64,000 nucleotides of DNA from Winogradskyella sp. (GTDB lineage: Bacteria; Bacteroidota; Bacteroidia; Flavobacteriales; Flavobacteriaceae). The notes under the pieces are model-generated. The model saw only the letters and a program-made list of their open reading frames with translations, had not been told where the DNA came from and did not search any database. Positions 52,209-59,709 of this stretch are shown here, one piece after another. How positions within the stretch are numbered: the first letter of the stretch is position 1; the number at the start of each line of letters is the position of its first letter. The stretch covers positions 1 through 64,000 of the forward strand of contig JABDKL010000002.1 in assembly GCA_013002225.1 (NCBI GenBank), in the 5' to 3' direction. Position numbers and translations under genes: made by a program.

Positions 52209-52227
52209 ATTTTCACTTTGTGAAAAT
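52209..52227 (+). other. Stem-loop between rpmG and the DUF4295 gene
   Basis: A perfect 8-bp stem ATTTTCAC/GTGAAAAT with a three-base loop. It is not followed by a T run, so it is not a terminator; it may be an RNA processing or stability element. Confidence 0.5.
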
Positions 52228-52248
52228 CTCAATTAATCCTCAGGAATT

Positions 52249-52401
52249 ATGGCAAAGAAATCAGTAGCATCTTTACAGACAGGATCTAAGCGTTTAACAA
52301 AAGCGATAAAAATGGTGAAATCTCCTAAAACAGGAGCTTACATGTTCGTAGAATCAGTTATGGCACCAGAATTCGTAAACGAATTTTTAGATAAGAAATA
52401 A
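52249..52401 (+). CDS. DUF4295 small basic protein
   Basis: A complete 50-aa frame from ATG 52249 to TAA 52401, too short for many gene callers. It starts 'MAKKSVASLQTGSKRLTKAI' and ends 'EFVNEFLDKK', which I recognise as DUF4295, a Bacteroidota-specific protein always placed after rpmG. Its basic composition, fixed place in an L28-L33 operon and strong terminator immediately after suggest a ribosome-bound protein. Extra small proteins have been reported in Bacteroidota 50S structures; whether this is one of them is my inference. Confidence 0.93.
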   Translation: MAKKSVASLQTGSKRLTKAIKMVKSPKTGAYMFVESVMAPEFVNEFLDKK

Positions 52402-52427
52402 TCTTTATTTAGATATAGATACACAAG

Positions 52428-52456
52428 ACTGCTTTCGTTTGAAAGCAGTTTTTTTA
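52428..52456 (+). terminator. Intrinsic terminator of the ribosomal operon
   Basis: A 9-bp perfect stem (52428-52436 with 52441-52449), GTTT loop and seven T. Confidence 0.92.
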
Positions 52457-52514
52457 TGGCTATATTTGAAGGAATTCATGACAACTTTGCAGACGTAAAA
52501 TTAGGGCAAGGTTG

Positions 52515-52543
52515 TTGACGGATTGTAACTATTATTTTATAAT
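52515..52543 (+). promoter_or_regulatory. E. coli-like sigma-70 promoter match upstream of ftsY
   Basis: TTGACG (52515-52520), 17 bp, TATAAT (52538-52543): one mismatch to the classical -35 and a perfect -10 with ideal spacing. Bacteroidota sigma-A does not normally use this form, so it may be chance; a TATATTTG at 52461-52468 is the family-type alternative. Confidence 0.35.
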
Positions 52544-52592
52544 GTATTTTACACTGACTATGCTGAGGTGTAGTATAATAACAAATGATTAA

Positions 52593-53567
52593 ATGAGTTT
52601 TTTTAAAAAAATATTCACTTCAGAAAAGAAAGAAACATTAGATAAAGGTTTAGAAAAATCTAAGTCATCTTTTTTCAATAAACTTAATAAAGCCGTAGCC
52701 GGAAAATCTAAAGTAGATGATGATGTTTTAGATAATTTGGAAGAGATTCTCGTTACCAGTGATGTTGGTGTTAATACAACCTTAAAGGTTATAGAACGCA
52801 TCGAAGAGCGTGTGGCTAAAGATAAATATTTGGGCACTTCTGAGCTCAATCAGATTCTAAGAGAAGAAATTGCAGGCTTATTGTCAGAAACCAATTCTGG
52901 CGAAGAGACCGATTATAAAATTCCGGAATTACCAAATCGAGAAGATGGCACAAAGACCCCTTATGTGCTTATGGTGGTTGGTGTAAATGGTGTTGGTAAA
53001 ACTACAACTATTGGAAAATTAGCTTACCAATTTAAAAAGAAAGGACTCAAGGTGGTTCTTGGAGCAGCAGATACGTTTCGGGCTGCCGCAATAGATCAAT
53101 TACAGGTATGGGCAGATAGAGTAGATGTACCTATGATTAAACAAGGTATGGGATCAGATCCTGCCTCTGTCGCGTTCGATGCTTTACAATCTGGTGTTAA
53201 TCAAAATGCTGATGTTATCATTATTGATACAGCTGGACGATTACATAATAAAGTGAACTTAATGAACGAATTAACTAAGGTAAAACGAGTTATGCAAAAG
53301 GTAGTTGGTGATGCTCCACATGATGTATTATTAGTGCTTGATGGTTCTACTGGTCAAAATGCTTTTGAGCAAGCTAAACAGTTTACTGCTGCAACTGAAG
53401 TAACGTCATTGGCAGTTACCAAATTAGATGGTACCGCAAAAGGAGGCGTTGTCATTGGTATAAGTGACCAGTTTCAAATTCCTGTAAAATATATAGGCGT
53501 AGGTGAGGGTATTGAAGACTTACAGGTCTTTAATAAATATGAGTTTGTCGATTCTTTTTTTAAGTAG
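52593..53567 (+). CDS. ftsY: Signal recognition particle receptor FtsY
   Basis: 324 aa. Short N domain without the long acidic A domain of E. coli ('MSFFKKIFTSEKKETLDKGL'), then the NG GTPase core: G1 'GVNGVGKTTTIGKLA', 'AADTFRAAA', G3 'DTAGRLHNK' and G4 'TKLDGTAKGG'. It receives SRP-ribosome complexes at the membrane for co-translational insertion. It is separated from the ribosomal-protein operon by a terminator and has its own promoter region. The length fits the Bacteroidota form. Confidence 0.97.
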   Translation: MSFFKKIFTSEKKETLDKGLEKSKSSFFNKLNKAVAGKSKVDDDVLDNLEEILVTSDVGVNTTLKVIERIEERVAKDKYLGTSELNQILREEIAGLLSETNSGEETDYKIPELPNREDGTKTPYVLMVVGVNGVGKTTTIGKLAYQFKKKGLKVVLGAADTFRAAAIDQLQVWADRVDVPMIKQGMGSDPASVAFDALQSGVNQNADVIIIDTAGRLHNKVNLMNELTKVKRVMQKVVGDAPHDVLLVLDGSTGQNAFEQAKQFTAATEVTSLAVTKLDGTAKGGVVIGISDQFQIPVKYIGVGEGIEDLQVFNKYEFVDSFFK

Positions 53568-53609
53568 TACATCTACTTGCTTTACGTTACTTTTTACTGC
53601 ATTAGGGTT

Positions 53610-53629
53610 CTAGTTAACCGGGTAACTAG
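53610..53629. repeat. 20-bp near-perfect palindrome after ftsY
   Basis: Arms of 10 bp match with one mismatch around 53619/53620. There is no T run, so it is a weak terminator at best; it may be an operator for the amidase gene 65 bp downstream. Confidence 0.45.
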
Positions 53630-53670
53630 TATTAATTCCAAAATGAGACTTTAAGGATGTCTTGCATTTT

Positions 53671-53689
53671 GTATTTTTATAAAAAATAC
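53671..53689 (+). promoter_or_regulatory. Hairpin just before the amidase start codon
   Basis: A perfect 8-bp inverted repeat GTATTTTT/AAAAATAC with a 3-bp centre, ending 5 bp before the ATG at 53695. If transcribed it could mask the start region. Being all A/T-rich, it is a weak structure. Confidence 0.4.
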
Positions 53690-53694
53690 AGACC

Positions 53695-55371
53695 ATGCGA
53701 CTTATAGTATTGCTTTTTTCATTTCTTCTAATTCATTCTTGTATAAACTCTAAACAACGCGAAGCGCGCGAACCAATTTCAACGTTAGAAACGGTTGAAA
53801 CTGATGGTACCAGTGTAGATAATGATTTAAGTTCCATTTCTACTAAAGATTTTAGAGCGTTTAAGGTTTTAGATTCAAAAAATTTAACCAAAGAAGAGAT
53901 ATGGAAAGATGCGAACATCGTTCTGGACAATTTTAATGAAGCAGATTATAATAAACTTAAACCCTACATTCTAGATAAAGATATTACAACGCTTCAGGAA
54001 AACAGACGCGACAATAAGTTTACATATGTAGAACTCGTACAATTTTACTTGCATAGAATCAAAATGTTTGATCGTGAGAATGATTTATCCCTTAATGCTG
54101 TCATTTCCATAAATCCAAATATTTTAGAAGAAGCCAAACAAAGAGATCAGGAATTAATTAATAAAAAATGGAAACATCCCATCTTTGGTATGCCAATATT
54201 ATTAAAAGATAATGTTAATGCTGCTAATATGGTGACTACAGCTGGTGCTGTGGCTTTAAAAAACAACAGAACCAAAGATGCATTTATTACAAAACAATTA
54301 AAGTCCAAGGGTGCGCTTATTCTTGGTAAAGCAAATTTAAGTGAATGGGCTTATTTTTTCTGTGGTGATTGTCCAAGCGGTTATTCTGCAGTGGGAGGGC
54401 AAACTTTAAATCCTTATGGTAGAGGTATAATGGATACAGGTGGTTCAAGTTCTGGTAGTGGCGTCGCAGTAGCGGCTAATTTTTGTGCTGCAGCAATTGG
54501 TAGTGAAACTTCAGGTTCGATTTTATCACCAGCAAGTCAGAACTCTGTAGTAGGACTAAAACCAACTGTTGGCCTAGTGAGCCGCACAGGTATTGTCCCA
54601 ATTTCATCAACGCTCGATACGGCAGGTCCAATGACAAAAACGGTTAGAGATAATGCAATTTTGCTCGATGCTATTTATGGTGAAGATCAGTTAGATTCAA
54701 AATCTATAAAGGTCGAATCAGAATTAGGGTTTTACTACGATGGGTTAAAAACATCTAGTATAAATGGAAAGCGGTTTGGTGCACCAAAACGTTTAATGAA
54801 AGATACACTCTTCACTAAAGCCTTAAACGTCCTAAAACAACAAGGGGCGGAAATAATTGAAATAGAAGAAGAGGAAATTGGACTTCCAAATTTCTTAAGA
54901 TTGCTAAACTTAGATATGAAAGAAGATTTACCTTTATATATGGCAAACTATGCTAACTCTTCGATATCTCTAAGGACAGTTTCAGACTTTATTACTTATA
55001 ATTTAAAAGATTCAATTAATACTATGCCTTATGGTCAGCGTTTGTTTGTCGGAATCCAAAATGATGAAGGAGACGCTATTTTTCTTGAGCGTATTAAGGA
55101 TACTTTAAAAACCAATGGAAAAAAGTACTTTGATAACCCTATGGCAAACTATAATTTAGATGGCTTTTTATCTATTAATAATTATCATGCAGGCTTTGCT
55201 GCTGTGGCAGAATATCCCGCGATTACTGTGCCAATGGGGTATACAGGAAATGGAACTCCAAAAGGACTAACTTTTATTGCACAACGGTTACAAGAAAAAC
55301 AGGTGTTAGAATGGGCATATAACTATGAACAAGCCTCAAAAGCGCGTGTGGCACCGAAAGCTTATAATTAA
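53695..55371 (+). CDS. Amidase-signature family lipoprotein
   Basis: 558 aa. A lipoprotein signal with Cys16 ('FLLIHSCIN'). The amidase triad Ser-cisSer-Lys is visible: Lys171 in 'ILLKDNVNAAN', the cis-Ser region 'GGSSSGSGVAVAA' (251-253), and nucleophile Ser275 in 'GSETSGSILSPA'. The family hydrolyses amides; with a lipid anchor it would work in the periplasm or on the outer membrane. Not a GatA: no gatB/C nearby, and it carries a secretion signal. Substrate unknown. Monocistronic; rimO follows after 79 bp with its own promoter motif. Confidence 0.9.
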   Translation: MRLIVLLFSFLLIHSCINSKQREAREPISTLETVETDGTSVDNDLSSISTKDFRAFKVLDSKNLTKEEIWKDANIVLDNFNEADYNKLKPYILDKDITTLQENRRDNKFTYVELVQFYLHRIKMFDRENDLSLNAVISINPNILEEAKQRDQELINKKWKHPIFGMPILLKDNVNAANMVTTAGAVALKNNRTKDAFITKQLKSKGALILGKANLSEWAYFFCGDCPSGYSAVGGQTLNPYGRGIMDTGGSSSGSGVAVAANFCAAAIGSETSGSILSPASQNSVVGLKPTVGLVSRTGIVPISSTLDTAGPMTKTVRDNAILLDAIYGEDQLDSKSIKVESELGFYYDGLKTSSINGKRFGAPKRLMKDTLFTKALNVLKQQGAEIIEIEEEEIGLPNFLRLLNLDMKEDLPLYMANYANSSISLRTVSDFITYNLKDSINTMPYGQRLFVGIQNDEGDAIFLERIKDTLKTNGKKYFDNPMANYNLDGFLSINNYHAGFAAVAEYPAITVPMGYTGNGTPKGLTFIAQRLQEKQVLEWAYNYEQASKARVAPKAYN

Positions 55372-55422
55372 TGTTAATCTCTGAATTAAAAGAACTTGAA
55401 GCGTTAATCTTAAATCATTACG

Positions 55423-55430
55423 TATCTTTG
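55423..55430 (+). promoter_or_regulatory. -7 element TATCTTTG for rimO
   Basis: A perfect TAnnTTTG, 20 bp before the rimO ATG, giving a short leader. The nearest TTG is 24 bp further upstream. Confidence 0.5.
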
Positions 55431-55450
55431 CAAACTGATTTGTAGAAAGT

Positions 55451-56755
55451 ATGCGTACAAAAACACTTAAAAAAAATAGAATTAACGTTATAACCCTTGG
55501 CTGTAGTAAGAATGTTTACGATAGCGAAGTGCTTATGGGACAACTAAAAGCCAGTGGTAAAGATGTTGTACACGAGCAAGAGGGTAATGTTGTGGTTATT
55601 AACACTTGTGGCTTTATAAATAATGCCAAAGAAGAAAGTGTTAATACTATTTTAGAATACATGAAGAAGAAGGAAGATGGAGATGTTGATAAAGTCTTTG
55701 TTACCGGCTGCTTAAGTGAACGCTACAAACCAGATCTGGAAAAAGAAATCCCAAACGTAGATCAGTATTTTGGAACAACCGAATTACCAGGTTTATTAAA
55801 AGCTTTAGGTGCAGATTATAAGCACGAATTAATAGGTGAGCGTCTCACTACAACACCAAAAAACTACGCCTATTTAAAAATTGCAGAAGGTTGTGACAGA
55901 CCTTGTAGTTTTTGTGCTATTCCTTTAATGCGAGGTAAACACAAAAGTACACCTATTGAAGATTTAGTAATTGAAGCTGAAAAACTAGCCGCTAATGGTG
56001 TTAAAGAATTGATTCTTATTGCACAAGATTTAACCTATTACGGTCTGGACTTATACAAAAAAAGAAATCTTGCAGAACTGCTTGAAAATCTTGTTAAAGT
56101 TGATGGGATTGATTGGATTCGTTTGCATTATGCGTTCCCAACAGGTTTTCCTATGGATGTCCTGGATGTGATGAAACGTGAGCCTAAGGTTTGTAACTAT
56201 TTAGATATTCCGTTGCAACATATTAGCGATTCTATTTTAAAAAGTATGCGTCGTGGTACCACCATGGAGAAGACCACAAAATTGCTGAATGAGTTTAGAG
56301 CTAAAGTACCAGAAATGACCATAAGAACAACATTAATTGTTGGTTACCCTGGTGAAACTCAAGAAGATTTTGAAACACTAAGAGATTGGGTTAAAGATAT
56401 GCGTTTTGAGCGCTTAGGATGCTTTACCTATTCTCACGAAGAAAATACGCATGCCTATAATCTGGAGGACGATGTCCCTGAGGAGGTGAAAATGCAACGT
56501 GCTAATGAAATTATGGAAATTCAGTCTCAAATTTCCTGGGAGTTAAATCAAGCCAAAATAGGGCAGGAGTTTAAAGTAGTTATTGATCGTAAAGAAGGTA
56601 ATTATTTTGTTGGTCGTACTGAGTTTGATTCACCAGATGTAGACAATGAAGTTTTGATTGATGCTCGGCAAACGTATTTAAAAACCGGTGAATTTACAAC
56701 CATAAAAGTGATTGAGGCTGAAGATTTTGATTTGTATGGAGAGGTTTTAGCTTAA
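55451..56755 (+). CDS. rimO: Ribosomal protein S12 methylthiotransferase RimO
   Basis: 434 aa. UPF0004 domain with cluster cysteines C18 ('TLGCSKNVYDSE'), C53 ('NTCGFINNAK') and C87 ('GCLSERY'); radical-SAM core with C148, C152 and C155 in 'GCDRPCSFCAIPL'; C-terminal TRAM domain. The 'GCSKN' and 'YDSEVLMGQL' forms indicate RimO rather than MiaB. It adds a methylthio group to the conserved Asp of ribosomal protein S12. Monocistronic and convergent with the acyltransferase gene. Confidence 0.96.
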   Translation: MRTKTLKKNRINVITLGCSKNVYDSEVLMGQLKASGKDVVHEQEGNVVVINTCGFINNAKEESVNTILEYMKKKEDGDVDKVFVTGCLSERYKPDLEKEIPNVDQYFGTTELPGLLKALGADYKHELIGERLTTTPKNYAYLKIAEGCDRPCSFCAIPLMRGKHKSTPIEDLVIEAEKLAANGVKELILIAQDLTYYGLDLYKKRNLAELLENLVKVDGIDWIRLHYAFPTGFPMDVLDVMKREPKVCNYLDIPLQHISDSILKSMRRGTTMEKTTKLLNEFRAKVPEMTIRTTLIVGYPGETQEDFETLRDWVKDMRFERLGCFTYSHEENTHAYNLEDDVPEEVKMQRANEIMEIQSQISWELNQAKIGQEFKVVIDRKEGNYFVGRTEFDSPDVDNEVLIDARQTYLKTGEFTTIKVIEAEDFDLYGEVLA

Positions 56756-56793
56756 AATTTAGCTTCTATAAGGACCATTATTTAGTTATAGAC

Positions 56794-57498
56794 TTAATTA
56801 CATTTAATATTATCCGTTTTACTATTCTGCCTATGAACAACACAAGGATTGCCATAGGCTATTGAATTATCAGGAATATCTTTTACAACAGCACTGCCAA
56901 TTCCAATTATGGAGTTTTTTCCTATAGTTATTCCATTTTTAACTGTGGTGCCTGATCCAATCATTGTGTTCCTTCCTATTTTTACAAAACTACTCAAGGT
57001 TACACCAGGATTAATAGTTGCAAAATCTTCAATTATGCAATGATGTCCAATGCTGGTATTTCGTTTAATATTTACTCCGAATCCAAGAGTAGAGCAGGCA
57101 GCTAGAGTGCTCAATGGTTCTAACTGCAGACCATAATTTAATTTTACAGACCTTGATATATAGCTGGTTGGATGAACTAAATTTATGAATTGATGATTGT
57201 GATATTTTAACCGCTCCTTAAAATAGTCATAAACTAATTCTTTGGACTGAACACCAACTACAGAAAAAGCAAATTGCTCTTGCGAAATATGGGGTTTGAG
57301 AACTGAATTAGGTTCTATAATATCTACGTTCCATTCTTTTGAGGAGTTAAAAAATGTTAAGTCGTCGACAGCTGTATTTTTTAAGATGCGATAAGATTCA
57401 ATTCCATTAGATTCTTGGGCTAATTCAAATAGAATATTTAGTAAAAATGGAACGCATCCTAAAATGTTTAAGGTCTTGCTGTCTTTTAATTGGTTCAT
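56794..57498 (-). CDS. Hexapeptide-repeat acyltransferase (NeuD/PglD-like)
   Basis: 234 aa. Residues 1-100 resemble the nucleotide-binding-like N-terminal half of NeuD/PglD enzymes ('TLNILGCVPFLLNILFEL'), then a left-handed beta-helix of hexapeptide repeats (about 120-215: 'STLGFGVNIKRNTSIGHHCI', 'IGRNTMIGSGTTVKNGITIG') with the active-site-like His pair 'GHHC'. It should O- or N-acetylate a sugar. The N-terminal glycine loop (G-x-G) is degenerate here. No capsule or LPS cluster surrounds it, so the sugar is unknown. Monocistronic. Confidence 0.85.
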   Translation of the reverse strand: MNQLKDSKTLNILGCVPFLLNILFELAQESNGIESYRILKNTAVDDLTFFNSSKEWNVDIIEPNSVLKPHISQEQFAFSVVGVQSKELVYDYFKERLKYHNHQFINLVHPTSYISRSVKLNYGLQLEPLSTLAACSTLGFGVNIKRNTSIGHHCIIEDFATINPGVTLSSFVKIGRNTMIGSGTTVKNGITIGKNSIIGIGSAVVKDIPDNSIAYGNPCVVHRQNSKTDNIKCN

Positions 57499-57824
57499 TT
57501 TTCAATTTTAAAATATATACCTCAATATGAATAATTTTATTTTAATTATGAGTTTGCCGATAAGTTTTATTAGTAAATAGATGTGAGTGAATTGGATAAT
57601 TTTCCCAATTATAATATTATACTTTAATCTATTTAGACACTAAAACTATTGGTAATTTACAAAAAGTGGCTTAATTCTTATTAAAAAGAATAACTAATCG
57701 AATATAACGATAAAGACCTTTATGGAAAGCGAATCATAAAGTAGGTTTGAATGAAAATTTTGCTTTAAAAATTGAGATATTATTATGCCCCGACTTGAAA
57801 TGGGAAATACTAAAAGAAAATGAT
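57499..57824. other. 326-bp AT-rich spacer
   Basis: No gene, promoter match or terminator of quality. Weak 6-bp hairpins only (for example AATTGG/CCAATT near 57600). Confidence 0.5.
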
Positions 57825-58367
57825 CTATTTGGCTAAAGTATAAGCTTCTTTCATCCAGCTAATCAATTGAGCATCTATGTCATTAAGCGTATGTAATTGA
57901 ACTCTGTGCGTACACATCGCACCAAACGGCCCGGAACCACCAAGTCTTTCAGTAGTTGGTTTATTAGGTAATTTTAAACCTAAATCAATTCGGGTTTTGG
58001 TAGCGGGTTTTACTAAAACAAACTGGCGCTTTCTTATAACACTCACACTGGTTTTTTTTGGTGTAATGGTAACATCATTTCCAAATTCTTTTACAATAGA
58101 AATTAGCTTCTTGTAAATAGGAAATAAGGCCTCCTTACCTTTATATTGATTGGTAACCAAATCATCTGAAGATTCGTTTTCATCTTTTGAAAGTGTAACA
58201 ATTGTGTTTGCAAATCCATGAGTAACTCCGTGCTCTTTTTTTAGGAATTTGACACCTTCCGAATGCTTTGCAAAAGCTTTAGCTTTCAGTATTTTTTTCC
58301 ATTGCTCCAAGGATTTACCTGTTTTATCTGGCATATTGCTAATCATAGTTTGTAAAGCTTTGTCCAT
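57825..58367 (-). CDS. DUF4287/DUF5655 domain protein
   Basis: 180 aa. N-terminal DUF4287 (about 1-70; 'MISNMPDKTGKSLEQWKKIL', 'HGVTHGFANTIVTL') and C-terminal DUF5655 (about 85-178; 'ISIVKEFGNDVTITPKKTSV', 'RIDLGLKLPNKPTTERL'). The pair is widespread in small stand-alone bacterial proteins of unknown function; the DUF5655 part has a nucleotide- or nucleic-acid-binding look, but that is weak. Soluble. Minus-strand, with a spacer of about 180 bp upstream holding a small frame on the other strand. Confidence 0.85.
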   Translation of the reverse strand: MDKALQTMISNMPDKTGKSLEQWKKILKAKAFAKHSEGVKFLKKEHGVTHGFANTIVTLSKDENESSDDLVTNQYKGKEALFPIYKKLISIVKEFGNDVTITPKKTSVSVIRKRQFVLVKPATKTRIDLGLKLPNKPTTERLGGSGPFGAMCTHRVQLHTLNDIDAQLISWMKEAYTLAK

Positions 58368-58429
58368 TGCATCTAATTTAATGTGACTAATTTATCTCTT
58401 GCTGTGTCATAACTAATATAGAGAATTAT

Positions 58430-58522
58430 ATGAAAAATGCTTCTAATCATAATAGACAACGAATTTTATTACTATCGTTATACCTATTGTTTTTAGTATT
58501 AATTTGGTGGCTTTTATTATAA
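58430..58522 (+). CDS. Possible 30-aa membrane miniprotein
   Basis: ATG 58430 to TAA 58522. The product has a polar start (MKNASNHNRQR) then a single 19-residue hydrophobic segment rich in Leu and Trp, ending at the terminus, the standard design of bacterial one-pass miniproteins. It lies alone on the plus strand between two minus-strand genes. No clear promoter is visible, so it may be chance. Confidence 0.35.
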   Translation: MKNASNHNRQRILLLSLYLLFLVLIWWLLL

Positions 58523-58549
58523 ACCTTTGGCAGTTTTAAAGGTATATAA

Positions 58550-59260
58550 TTATCTATATTCAGGATTCTCAAAATTCCAACGTGTGCCATCATCCCATGC
58601 TTCGCGTGAATTACCATACGCTGGATATCCATTATTTTCTTTCAAAAATTTAGCTAAGTGTAGCAGATTGTAGGTCATAAAAGTGGTGTTTCTATTGGTG
58701 AAATTATTATCCTTAGCACCAGAGGATTTATCGAGATAACTAGGTCCAGGACCAGCTTCACCAATCCACCCACAATCAGCCTGAGGTGGGATAGAGTACC
58801 CAATATGCTGTAAGGCATATAGAATACTCATAGCACAATGTTTAATGCCATCTTCATTACCTGTAATGATGCAGCCTCCAACTTTTCCGTAAAACAGGTA
58901 CTGACCTTTATCGTTTTGTTCGCCACTCATTGCGTAAAATCGTTCTATAAGTTTAGAAGCTTCAGAAGATTTTTCTCCTAACCAAATTGGAGTGCCAATA
59001 ATACAAATATCTGCTGCGAAAATACGTTCGAATAGTTTTTGCCATTCGTCAGTATTCCAGCCATATTCTGTCATATCTGGGTAAACGCCTGGTGGCACAT
59101 TGTGGTCTACAAATCGAATTTCCTCTACTTGTACACCTTCTTTTTTCATTATTTTTTTAGAGACATCAATTAACCCTTGTGTATGACTTTGTCGTGGCGA
59201 TTTTTTAAGCGTACAGTTAATGTAAATTGCGCTTAAGTTTGAAAAATCTGGCTTGGTCAT
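58550..59260 (-). CDS. Flavodoxin-family NAD(P)H-dependent oxidoreductase
   Basis: 236 aa. FMN-binding flavodoxin-like fold: phosphate loop 'INCTLKKSPRQSHTQGLID', central 'ICIIGTPIWLGEKSSEASKL' and 'GKVGGCIITGNEDGIKHCA'. Members reduce quinones or nitro/azo compounds, or act as NADPH:FMN reductases. Cytosolic. It lies 35 bp downstream of the VOC-family gene and is probably co-transcribed with it; both are typical detoxification-type enzymes. No substrate can be read. Confidence 0.88.
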   Translation of the reverse strand: MTKPDFSNLSAIYINCTLKKSPRQSHTQGLIDVSKKIMKKEGVQVEEIRFVDHNVPPGVYPDMTEYGWNTDEWQKLFERIFAADICIIGTPIWLGEKSSEASKLIERFYAMSGEQNDKGQYLFYGKVGGCIITGNEDGIKHCAMSILYALQHIGYSIPPQADCGWIGEAGPGPSYLDKSSGAKDNNFTNRNTTFMTYNLLHLAKFLKENNGYPAYGNSREAWDDGTRWNFENPEYR

Positions 59261-59295
59261 ATTAAAGAGTTTATAGATGTTTGTTGGTTACAGAA

Positions 59296-59667
59296 TTAAA
59301 CGTGCTGATCTACCAGAATAGCGTTGCCATCAGGATCTAAAACTACAAAACTAGCAGGACCTGATGTGGTTTCATCAGCTTCGTGCTCTAGTTTAATTTG
59401 TTGTGATTTTAGGTGTTTTTGGATGTCCCTTACATCATCAAACTGCTCTAATGTATTAGCATCTTGGTCCCAACCCGGATTAAAGGTTAGGATATTATTT
59501 TCAAACATACCTTGAAATAAACCAACGAGAGACGACTCGTTTTTCATTATGAGGTAATTCTTTTCTAAATCACCAGCAAAAACCGTAAAACCTAAGGTTT
59601 CGTAAAATGCTTTTGATGCTTTAATGTCCTTAACTGCCAGGCTTACTGAAAATGCTCCTAATTTCAT
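59296..59667 (-). CDS. VOC family (glyoxalase/bleomycin-resistance) protein
   Basis: 123 aa. Beta-alpha-beta3 units of the vicinal-oxygen-chelate fold: 'FSVSLAVKDIKASKAFYETL' at the start and 'ASFVVLDPDGNAILVDQHV' at the end. Such small proteins are enzymes or binding proteins of varied substrates. It precedes the flavodoxin-family gene on the same strand by 35 bp. Chemistry unknown. Confidence 0.88.
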   Translation of the reverse strand: MKLGAFSVSLAVKDIKASKAFYETLGFTVFAGDLEKNYLIMKNESSLVGLFQGMFENNILTFNPGWDQDANTLEQFDDVRDIQKHLKSQQIKLEHEADETTSGPASFVVLDPDGNAILVDQHV

Positions 59668-59709
59668 AGTTGTTTTTTTAGTTGGTATTTAAAGATACTA
59701 AAACCTATA

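Noticed and set aside
53695..55371. Amidase as GatA of the tRNA amidotransferase
   Set aside because: It carries a lipoprotein signal and stands without gatB or gatC.
56794..59667. Acyltransferase region as part of a capsule or LPS cluster
   Set aside because: No other sugar-nucleotide or glycosyltransferase genes lie nearby; the neighbours are unrelated small enzymes.
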